Assembly: GCF_048569485.1 (NCBI RefSeq)
Contig: NC_134357.1
Span: forward strand, 478,603,260 to 478,667,259
DNA length: 64,000 bases
From: Anomaloglossus baeobatrachus
Lineage: Eukaryota; Chordata; Amphibia; Anura; Aromobatidae
Direction of reading: 5' to 3'
Under the pieces are notes generated by a model. It ran no database searches and was not told where the DNA came from. It saw only the letters and a list, made by a program, of their open reading frames with translations. Below, piece after piece: positions 1-8,801 of the stretch. Position 1 is the stretch's first letter; each line of letters starts with the position of its first letter. The translations under genes were made by a program, and so were the position numbers.

Positions 1-417
1 GTACATAATCAAAAGGATGCCAATTAAATCCAAGCGGCAGACATCAGGAAATCCGCTGGTCAGTCGCAGAGATTAACAGCCGAAAAAAGGATTGACATGA
101 GGTAAAATTAGCCCTGAGACTGCTTTATCTAGGAGGGGAGTCCCTCCTGGTTCCTGAGTCCTGGATGTGCCTTTGGTTTTTGTTCAACCATACCAGGGCA
201 TCTTTCGGAGAGTCAAAGAAATTAGTAGAGTTCATTTCTACGACCCGGAGTTTCGCAGGATAAAGCATAGAATAGGGTACATCTAGTTGCCGCAGTCTGC
301 GTTTAATATCCAGAAATTGAGGGTTTTTTCTGTATTTCTGCTGAGTTATCAGGGAATATAGGGACTTTTTGGCCACCCACAGATGAGTCTGGGATATTCT
401 TTGCCGCTCTGAGTGTC
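1..417 (-). mobile_element. L1 LINE fragment, ORF1 C-terminal part
   Basis: The minus strand from about 417 to 125 encodes the C-terminal domain of an L1-type ORF1 protein, the RNA-binding chaperone of LINE retrotransposition. Recognisable stretches are RRLRQLDVPYSMLYPAKLRV and a following F-D-S-P-K-D-A-L-V-W-L, both family hallmarks. An upstream piece reading LRAAKNIPD in another frame suggests at least one frameshift. The element continues leftward out of the window, where ORF2 would lie. The same reading resumes at 19582 on the far side of a 19.2 kb insertion, so this is probably one half of a single split L1. Confidence 0.7.
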
Positions 418-1150
418 ACACCCGGGTTGCCAGGCGAGATGGAAGTGGGTCCACTGGACCAAGGTACTGTTCACTGACCTGAAGGAGGGGACCGGAGCGA
501 CCACCGAGTCTTCACTACTATTAGCGAAGGTGACAGTAGGTACACATGCTGGTAAGTGCCGCCCGGAGGATCCCGATACCTTAGCAGCTGGTGCCCCAGG
601 ACGTAGACCAGGAACAGGGACAGATGCTGGGATGTTCCGAGACTGGCTGGTACTGGTGGTAAATGTAAGACGGTATACACTTGCAGGGACCAGGGGAACC
701 AGACGGACAAGACAGGAACAAGGGCACTACTGGACGTGAACAGAGATGGGGTTAAGCACCAAAAAGGAGTACGGAAAAGCACAGGGAACCTGACAACTAG
801 TATGAGCAGACTAACTACAGGAACAGCTAGAAAGAAAAAACAAAAAGTAAAAGCAAGCGCACTATACTTACCAGTCTCCTGTAGATGTTAGAGTGTATGG
901 GCTCCTTCCAGGTATTATGACGTCATTCAACAGGTCCCTATCACATGAGGCAGGGGGGCAAAGCATGATTGTAGTGGAAGGGAGAAAACATTGCCAAGCT
1001 CACTAACCAAGCCGTTCACGTCCGCTAACCCAGCTGGGCACGCCCACTAACCTGGAAGGAGCCCATACATTCTAGGCTCAACCGTACCTGCTCCTGCGGC
1101 CCCTCCTACTTCCGGTGCCGCTCATTAGCCTCATGCATATTCACTGCTTC
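418..1150. repeat. unclassified dispersed repeat with a foldback
   Basis: No gene is recognisable here; the short open frames lack family signatures. The block begins immediately after the AGTGTC that closes the left L1 fragment. It contains an inverted pair of about 24 bp, at 888-912 and 1048-1073, built on GGGCTCCTTCCAGG. It ends in a CpG-rich stretch. It is probably part of the element, or a set of successive elements, that first opened the L1. Confidence 0.4.
888..1073. repeat. inverted repeat, arms about 24 bp
   Basis: The arms read GTATGGGCTCCTTCCAGGT on the left and its near-perfect complement on the right, with about 135 bp between them. The layout fits a small foldback MITE. No target duplication was identified with certainty. 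Confidence 0.5.
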
Positions 1151-1408
1151 CCCCCACTGGAATCTGTGGGTCTATCGTACAGTAAAAAATAAATAAATAA
1201 ATTTAAAAAAATTACGTAGGGTCCCCCCATATTATGATAACCAGCACAGATAAAGCCTACAACTACAGGCTGCAGCCCCCAGCTGAGTGCTTATCTTGGC
1301 TGTGTATCAAAATAAGAGGGACCCCACAGCTGGGTGCTGGTATTCTCAGGCTGGAGATACTCAGCCTAAAAATATCAGCCTCCAGCTGCCTAGGATTGTC
1401 GTATCCAT
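1151..1408. repeat. dispersed frog repeat, left half
   Basis: A short A/T tract (about 1180-1212) is followed by a sequence containing GGGTCCCCCCATATTATGAT and CTGGTATTCTCAGGCTGG. I associate this phrase with a repeat common in frog genomes. The repeat stops at ...GTATCCATTA (1410) and resumes at 18522 with GATGCGACAATCCCAGCAC, because a Tc1-like transposon sits in the TA between them. Class is not determined; it may be a non-autonomous DNA element. Confidence 0.5.
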
Positions 1409-1410
1409 TA

Positions 1411-1640
1411 CACTCCCTGGCAAAAGTTCTGGCGCTTATCCATGTTATATAAATAAAAACTTATAATCTGACTTTAAATTCATCCATTGGTTTTATAAAT
1501 TACTCTTTTGAAAGATGAAACCCTCCCAAATTTGGTTTAGGTTATGAAAATAAAGTTGCTGCAGAGCTGAAATATTGATCATTTAATGAACACAGAAAGG
1601 TAAGATTTTGGCAAGACAAAAGTTTTATCCCCTTGTCATA
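1411..1640 (+). repeat. Tc1 left terminal inverted repeat
   Basis: It begins CACTCCCTGGCAAAAG just after the TA target and is matched in inverted orientation at the other end of the transposon. It includes the shared phrase CAAATTTGG near 1528. Arms of this length are far longer than the 20-30 bp of simple mariners and fit the long-IR Tc1 group. Confidence 0.8.
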
Positions 1641-1896
1641 TAATGCACCCAATCCTAGTTTACATCCTCATGTGTGCTCACTAAATGAGCGGTTAATTAG
1701 TGGGTGTGTATAAAAAGAAACCCAGCACCCCAGACCTTCACATTAACTGCAACTTGACCTCTGACAACAGACCAAAAATCCACTCTGCGACCAAAGCCTT
1801 GATTAACAAGAGGCTGAAGACCAGATCCACTACAGAGGTGGATGGCACCTTTAATGTGTCTCAGTATCAAGTACAAAGAATTAAAAAAGATTAGAA

Positions 1897-2438
1897 GTGA
1901 CTGGAGATGTTTTTAACAAGCCCAGGTCCGGCACACCCTGCAAGACAACTGCTCAGGAGGAACGTTTGTTGTTTAGAAAATCCAAAGCCAGCCCCTCTTC
2001 CACTGCAGCAGAGCTCCAACGGGCCTGGTCACCTCAAGACCCTGTGTCAACTAGAACAGTTTGTAGGATTCTGTCTCAAAATGGCCAATCAGTGCCTAGA
2101 AGCCAGCACTAAACAAAAGGCAATTAAAAAAACGTGTGGCATTTGCCAAGTCCCACAGCCTGCTAAACAGATGGATGCTGGAAAAGTGGCAGAAGGTGGA
2201 TTTATCTGATGAATCTTCAGTTGAATTACACCATAGCTGTCGAAAATACTGCAGACCTACTGGAGCCCGTATGGATCCAAAATACACCCAGAAAACAGTT
2301 AAGTTTGGTGGGGGAAAGTTCATGGTCTGGGGTTACATTCAGTATGGGGGTGTGCAAAACATTTGCAAGGTGGAAGGCAATATCAATAGCCTAAAATATC
2401 AAGAAGTATTAGCTACCTCTTACATTACCAATCATAAA
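1897..2438 (+). pseudogene. Tc1-like transposase, N-terminal and central part
   Basis: The translation carries the Tc1 landmarks in order. First is a linker reading RSGTPCKTTAQEERLL. Next is the second helix-turn-helix region with STRTVCRILSQNG. Then comes the first part of the DDE catalytic core, with the first catalytic aspartate in VDLSDES and the downstream GGGKFMVWGY. The reading frame changes between about 2085 and 2136, so at least one indel is present. A plus-strand stretch from 1700 (NRPKIHSATKALINKRLKTR) looks like the more N-terminal DNA-binding part. The coding sequence stops at the DIRS junction near 2438 and continues at 17884. Confidence 0.8.
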
Positions 2439-2487
2439 AAACGGATTTTTGTGTACTCACCGTAAAATCGTTTTCTCTTAGCCATCA

Positions 2488-2607
2488 TTGGGGGACACAG
2501 GACCATGGGTGTTATGCTGCCTATCCATAGGAGGACACTAACTAGATGCAAAAGCATAGCTCCTCCTCTGCAGTATACACCCCCTGGCCGGGCAACCTCA
2601 GTTTTAG
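2488..2607. repeat. DIRS-a ITR, 3' side
   Basis: This is the inverted partner of 17740-17864. The outer flank at 2455-2460 gives GTGAGT on the minus strand. The ITR pair differs in length (120 versus 125 bp) and at a few bases, unlike the younger DIRS copies in the window. Confidence 0.8.
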
Positions 2608-2690
2608 TAGACAAGCAGTAGGAGAAAAAAACAGTAAAAACTTCTCAACAGAGGAACATGAGAAAAGAAGAGTCATAACCAAATAAGGTA

Positions 2691-2695
2691 CTGAG
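2691..2695. repeat. target site duplication of Gypsy-1, left
   Basis: CTGAG here and at 12158-12162 directly abuts the two LTRs. This is a 5-bp duplication of the DIRS target, as expected for a Ty3/Gypsy integrase. Confidence 0.92.
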
Positions 2696-3341
2696 TGTCA
2701 GGTTTCCGGGTTTTCCAGTCCTCTTTTGAAAGAGCTTGCCCTCGGTTAACATGGAGTTTTATGTTCTGTTGCCCTACTTCCTGTCCAGCTGCTTAAAAGG
2801 CCGCCTCTAAGCCTAGTCCAGTGCCTGAGTATACTGCTTGCTGTGTGCTCCTGCTTTACTGCTGCTGCTACTTGGATCCTCCTGAAAATCTACCGACCGA
2901 CTCTGGACCACACCCGGTTTCTTCAAACTGTGCCCGGACTCCGTCTGCCGTCTTTGGTCAGCACGTCTGCCCGGTTTCTTCCGGTTCGTAACCATTCTGG
3001 ACTTTCATCCCGTACGGACACTTCTGGACTTTACCGCTTGCCCCTTGTGTCCCGGCTGCGGCGCATTTAGGCCTTCCGGGGTTGATTGCCGGACAGTCCC
3101 TGTATAGGGGTTTGCTCTGGTGGTCTCCCTGGGGGAGTCCGGTGCGTGGCCCCGGGAATTCCCTCCGCTCCGTTTCGGGAAGGTATTTCGTGTGTTTGTT
3201 CTGCTGTGTTTGTTCTGCTGTGTTTGTTCCGTTGTGTATCTACCGTGGTTACATATCATAAACATCTTGTACCACAAACTCGTCTCTGGCTGTCATTGCC
3301 CTAACGCTATCGAAATCCTCAAAACATACAATAGTATTACA
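2696..3341 (+). repeat. Gypsy-1 5' LTR (646 bp)
   Basis: It starts TGTCAGG and ends TTACA. A TTAAAAG motif near 2793 could act as the TATA element. A 14-bp motif rich in TGTTTGTTC near 3195-3230 is present in one more copy than in the 3' LTR, which accounts for the 14-bp length difference. Confidence 0.95.
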
Positions 3342-3376
3342 TTATACTCAGGCCACAAGAGGATTTCGCTGGGGCA

Positions 3377-5076
3377 ATGACTGAGACACGAGGAGTAGAT
3401 CAGCTCTTTTCTATGATTAACTCCTTGCAGCAGGAGATGGAGGTGGTGCAGACTAAACTTAGAGATATGGAGGCACAGCTGGGCCATGATCACCAGGTAC
3501 TGGGTCCGGCTATACAGGACTTGCAAGTCAGAGTGGAGGCTCAGGAAGCCGGCCCCACTACGTCCGTATCAGCTGCCGGTATGCCTAGGTTACCCCCATT
3601 CCGTTTCAATGGTGACCGTAGTCAGTTTCGTGGATTTGTGAACCAATGTATACTGTTTTTTGATGTACATGCTGATTATTACCGTTCTGACCGGTCCAAA
3701 GTGTTATGTATAATTATGTTATTAACCTCACGAGCACTGGCTTGGGCTAATCCTTTGATAGAGAACCGGGACATCCGTTTAAATCACCTAGATGATTTTC
3801 TGACCGCAATGGCGCAGATGTTTGATGATCCGAATCGCCGTGCTACCGCTGAATCTGCTCTCCTTTCCTTACGTCAGGGAAAGCGTTCTGTAGTTGAATA
3901 CGCCACTGAGTTCAAGAGGTTAGTGGTAGACACCGACTGGGGAAACAATGCATTATTGTCTGTTTTCAGAAAGGGGTTGTCTGGTACCATCAAGGACGAA
4001 TTAGCTCGTTCTGAATCTCCAGGGGATTTTGAACTGTTTCTCCAGCACTGTGTGCGTATTGATACCCGCTTGACGGAACGTAGACAGGAAAAATGGGCAG
4101 CTGTAAACCGTGTAAACAACTTTGCATTTCCTTCCAGAGAACCCGCTCTCAGGACGCCAAGGGAGGCCGAGGACGTTCCTATGCAAGTGGACTCTCTGCA
4201 AAAGCGAGAGACCAATGAACGTCGCGAACACCGGCTCCGTGAGCGTCTGTGTTTCTATTGCGGTCAATCGGACCATTTCTTGATCGACTGCCCGAAACGT
4301 CCGAATCGCCCAAATAAGGTATTGGCAGCCATGGCAGAGTGTGACAACACGGACGCAGAGTCCGATATCTCTGAGGCAAGTGGACACTTGGATGCGGTAT
4401 TTCCCTTGACTGTAATGTCAACCTCACCGAAGGACTCGGAAGGGAAATATACCCATTGCTCGCTCCCCATTCAGATCCGGTGGGAGGGACAGCTAATACC
4501 TACCTCTGCAATGATAGATTCTGGGGCAGGGGGAAATTTCATGGACTCCTCTTTTGCCAGGAAACACGGTATCCGGACTCAGCAAAGAGCCTCACCGGTT
4601 ACCATGGAGACGGTAGACGGATCTCCGTTAATCTCTGGACCAGTTGATCGGGAAACCGTACCGCTAGAATGCGTCATGAAGCCAGGTCAGCAGGAGACCC
4701 TTGTTTTCATGCTAATTTCTTCTCCTCATTTTCCGATTATTTTAGGTATTCCGTGGCTACGGTCTACAAATCCGGTCATCGATTGGGAAACTAAGGAAAT
4801 ATCCTTCCCACCGCAGAGTATTCCGACCATTAGTCCAACTGTTCCGGTTCCAGTAACACCGAATGCGGAGGGCACTGTACAGGTACCTGTTCTACCCCCG
4901 GTGTATAACGACTTTGCGGACATATGCGACAAAAGAAAAGCCGATCGGCTTCCCCCGCATAGACCGTATGATTGCCCCATAGACTTACTCCCAGGGGCGG
5001 AGATCCCGTTTGGTCATGTCTACCCGTTGGCGGCACCTGAGTTAGAAGCACTAAAAAACTACATTGATGAAAGTCT
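3377..5076 (+). CDS. Gypsy-1 gag-protease region
   Basis: The reading begins at an ATG 35 bases after the 5' LTR. Residues 1-45 form a coiled-coil-like N-terminus. A retrotransposon Gag domain follows (F-N-G-D-R-S-Q-F-R-G-F onward, about residues 75-235). There is then a single CCHC zinc knuckle (CFYCGQSDHFLIDC, about residue 292) for RNA binding. The aspartic protease carries its catalytic DSGAGGNF near residue 382. The reading enters the linker before reverse transcriptase and meets the nested array. Gag and protease share one frame in this copy. Confidence 0.92.
5063..5076. repeat. 14-bp target duplication of the nested array, left
   Basis: ATTGATGAAAGTCT here recurs at 8802-8815 on the other side of the array. 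Both copies sit in the Gypsy pol sequence, so this is a genuine target duplication. A length of 14 bp suggests target-primed reverse transcription (LINE or Penelope-type) rather than a DDE transposase or retroviral integrase. Confidence 0.85.
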
Positions 5077-7825
5077 CAACAAAGAGCCAGCACCAGTGTG
5101 CACTAAGGCATCAAATATTCCAAACTGCATTATAAAAAATGTTTTTTGAGATTTTTGGCAAAAAATTGCAATTTCTTGAGCTGCTTCGCCACGTCACGGC
5201 AAATCTCATTTGAAGCAGTCCTACACTAAAATATTTTTATAAAATGTGCCATGCGGCCTCACATATAAATAGCAGAACTGCTCTCAGCAGCACTCACCTG
5301 GTCTATTGCAGTCCCGTACCCATGACTGAGTCATGGCTGTGGGCGGGACAGGTCCAAGCAAATGCTGCATGAAGTATATATATAGCCTGTGGACAAAGCC
5401 TGATGACCCAATGTGAACAGTCACCAAACGCCAAAATCTATACAGATGGAATACATCCCAAATTGGGGTGCATAGCAAGGTGGAGGTCAACCACCGACCA
5501 ATTCAACAAAGAAACAACAAAGAGCCAGCACCAGTGTGCACTAAGGCATCAAATATTCCAAACTGCATTATAAAAATTTTTTTTTGAGATTTTTGGCAAA
5601 AAATTGCAATTTCTTGAGCTGCTTCGCCACGTCACGGCAAATCTCATTTGAAGCAGTCCTACACTAAAATATTTTTATAAAATGTGCCATGCGGCCTCAC
5701 ATATAAATAGCAGAACTGCTCTCAGCAGCACTCACCTGGTCTATTGCAGTCCCGTACCCATGACTGAGTCATGGCTGTGGGCGGGACAGGTCCAAGCAAA
5801 TGCTGCATGAAGTATATATATAGCCTGTGGACAAAGCCTGATGACCCAATGTGAACAGTCACCAAACGCCAAAATCTATACAGATGGAATACATCCCAAA
5901 TTGGGGTGCATAGCAAGGTGGAGGTCAACCACCGACCAATTCAACAAAGAAACAACAAAGAGCCAGCACCAGTGTGCACTAAGGCATCAAATATTCCAAA
6001 CTGCATTATAAAAAATTTTTTTTGAGATTTTTGGCAAAAAATTGCAATTTCTTGAGCTGCTTCGCCACGTCACGGCAAATCTCATTTGAAGCAGTCCTAC
6101 ACTAAAATATTTTTATAAAATGTGCCATGCGGCCTCACATATAAATAGCAGAACTGCTCTCAGCAGCACTCACCTGGTCTATTGCAGTCCCGTACCCATG
6201 ACTGAGTCATGGCTGTGGGCGGGACAGGTCCAAGCAAATGCTGCATGAAGTATATATATAGCCTGTGGACAAAGCCTGATGACCCAATGTGAACAGTCAC
6301 CAAACGCCAAAATCTATACAGATGGAATACATCCCAAATTGGGGTGCATAGCAAGGTGGAGGTCAACCACCGACCAATTCAACAAAGAAACAACAAAGAG
6401 CCAGCACCAGTGTGCACTAAGGCATCAAATATTCCAAACTGCATTATAAAAAATGTTTTTTGAGATTTTTGGCAAAAAATTGCAATTTCTTGAGCTGCTT
6501 CGCCACGTCACGGCAAATCTCATTTGAAGCAGTCCTACACTAAAATATTTTTATAAAATGTGCCATGCGGCCTCACATATAAATAGCAGAACTGCTCTCA
6601 GCAGCACTCACCTGGTCTATTGCAGTCCCGTACCCATGACTGAGTCATGGCTGTGGGCGGGACAGGTCCAAGCAAATGCTGCATGAAGTATATATATAGC
6701 CTGTGGACAAAGCCTGATGACCCAATGTGAACAGTCACCAAACGCCAAAATCTATACAGATGGAATACATCCCAAATTGGGGTGCATAGCAAGGTGGAGG
6801 TCAACCACCGACCAATTCAACAAAGAAACAACAAAGAGCCAGCACCAGTGTGCACTAAGGCATCAAATATTCCAAACTGCATTATAAAAAATTTTTTTTG
6901 AGATTTTTGGCAAAAAATTGCAATTTCTTGAGCTGCTTCGCCACGTCACGGCAAATCTCATTTGAAGCAGTCCTACACTAAAATATTTTTATAAAATGTG
7001 CCATGCGGCCTCACATATAAATAGCAGAACTGCTCTCAGCAGCACTCACCTGGTCTATTGCAGTCCCGTACCCATGACTGAGTCATGGCTGTGGGCGGGA
7101 CAGGTCCAAGCAAATGCTGCATGAAGTATATATATAGCCTGTGGACAAAGCCTGATGACCCAATGTGAACAGTCACCAAACGCCAAAATCTATACAGATG
7201 GAATACATCCCAAATTGGGGTGCATAGCAAGGTGGAGGTCAACCACCGACCAATTCAACAAAGAAACAACAAAGAGCCAGCACCAGTGTGCACTAAGGCA
7301 TCAAATATTCCAAACTGCATTATAAAAATTTTTTTTTGAGATTTTTGGCAAAAAATTGCAATTTCTTGAGCTGCTTCGCCACGTCACGGCAAATCTCATT
7401 TGAAGCAGTCCTACACTAAAATATTTTTATAAAATGTGCCATGCGGCCTCACATATAAATAGCAGAACTGCTCTCAGCAGCACTCACCTGGTCTATTGCA
7501 GTCCCGTACCCATGACTGAGTCATGGCTGTGGGCGGGACAGGTCCAAGCAAATGCTGCATGAAGTATATATATAGCCTGTGGACAAAGCCTGATGACCCA
7601 ATGTGAACAGTCACCAAACGCCAAAATCTATACAGATGGAATACATCCCAAATTGGGGTGCATAGCAAGGTGGAGGTCAACCACCGACCAATTCAACAAA
7701 GAAACAACAAAGAGCCAGCACCAGTGTGCACTAAGGCATCAAATATTCCAAACTGCATTATAAAAATTTTTTTTTGAGATTTTTGGCAAAAAATTGCAAT
7801 TTCTTGAGCTGTTTCGCCACGTCAC
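5077..7825 (-). repeat. direct array of the 438-bp unit (6.3 copies)
   Basis: The units appear identical except at one A/T tract after GCATTATAAAAA, where the T run varies in length and two units carry TGTTTTTT instead. Each unit holds a 17-bp perfect palindrome with an AP-1-like core (CCATGACTGAGTCATGG), a TATA-like ATATAAATAG, a CACGTCA and a GGGCGGG. All lie within about 200 bp. Confidence 0.9.
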
Positions 7826-8252
7826 ATTTTTATAATGCAGTTTGGAATATTTGATGCCTTAGTGCACATTGGTGCTGGCTCTTTGTTGTTTCTTTGTTGA
7901 ATTGGTCGGTGGTTGACCTCCACCTTGCTATGCACCCCAATTTGGGATGTATTCCATCTGTATAGATTTTGGCGTTTGGTGACTGTTCACATTGGGTCAT
8001 CAGGCTTTGTCCACAGGCTATATATATACTTCATGCAGCATTTGCTTGGACCTGTCCCGCCCACAGCCATGACTCAGTCATGGGTACGGGACTGCAATAG
8101 ACCAGGTGAGTGCTGCTGAGAGCAGTTCTGCTATTTATATGTGAGGCCGCATGGCACATTTTATAAAAATATTTTAGTGTAGGACTGCTTCAAATGAGAT
8201 TTGCCGTGACGTGGCGAAGCAGCTCAAGAAATTGCAATTTTTTGCCAAAAAT

Positions 8253-8283
<31 letters not shown>

Positions 8284-8801
8284 TTTATAATGCAGTTTGG
8301 AATATTTGATGCCTTAGTGCACATTGGTGCTGGCTCTTTGTTGTTTCTTTGTTGAATTGGTCGGTGGTTGACCTCCACCTTGCTATGCACCCCAATTTGG
8401 GATGTATTCCATCTGTATAGATTTTGGCGTTTGGTGACTGTTCACATTGGGTCATCAGGCTTTGTCCACAGGCTATATATATACTTCATGCAGCATTTGC
8501 TTGGACCTGTCCCGCCCACAGCCATGACTCAGTCATGGGTACGGGACTGCAATAGACCAGGTGAGTGCTGCTGAGAGCAGTTCTGCTATTTATATGTGAG
8601 GCCGCATGGCACATTTTATAAAAATATTTTAGTGTAGGACTGCTTCAAATGAGATTTGCCGTGACGTGGCGAAGCAGCTCAAGAAATTGCAATTTTTTGC
8701 CAAAAATCTCAAAAAAAAAAAAAAAAAAAAAATTTTTATAATGCAGTTTGGAATATTTGATGCCTTAGTGCACATTGGTGCTGGCTCTTTGTTGTTTCTT
8801 T
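7826..8801 (+). repeat. inverted copies of the 438-bp unit (2 complete, 1 partial)
   Basis: These copies run opposite to the left array. In this orientation each complete unit starts ATTTTTATAATGCAG and ends CCAAAAATCTC followed by an uninterrupted A run of more than 20 bases (near 8257-8281 and 8711-8732). The run looks like a poly(A) tail joined to the next unit. A single base (CACATTGG versus CACACTGG) also separates these copies from the left array. Confidence 0.88.

Larger units (their letters stand above)
5077..8801. mobile_element. unclassified element: palindromic array of a 438-bp unit
   Basis: Six complete head-to-tail copies start at 5077, 5515, 5953, 6391, 6829 and 7267. A truncated seventh (7705-7825) follows. 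The array then flips: two inverted copies and a partial third fill 7826-8801. The left array uses exactly 438 bp per unit; the inverted copies are about 455 bp because an A/T homopolymer is longer. The outer ends are near-matching inverted points in the unit (CAACAAAGAGCC at the left, its complement plus 7 bp at the right). No protein domain is present. The insert is flanked by a 14-bp duplication. It could be a non-autonomous Penelope-like or retrozyme-like element, or a processed tandem transcript; I do not recognise the family. Confidence 0.85.

Noticed and set aside
5400-5450. CCTGATGACCC ... CACCAAACGCC in each 438-bp unit, resembling the two core boxes of a hammerhead ribozyme
   Set aside because: The second core lacks GAAA and the bases next to CTGATGA cannot form stem II, so a working hammerhead is not supported. 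A covariance-model search would settle it.
5284-8574. An identical 68-residue open frame repeated eight times, six on the minus strand and two on the plus
   Set aside because: It starts at TTG, not ATG, has no recognisable domain, and its conservation is fully explained by the near-identity of the whole 438-bp units, coding or not.
5077-8801. A CRISPR-like or satellite reading of the 438-bp array
   Set aside because: There are no short repeats with unique spacers, and the block has a 14-bp target duplication inside a eukaryotic retrotransposon, so a mobile insertion explains it better.
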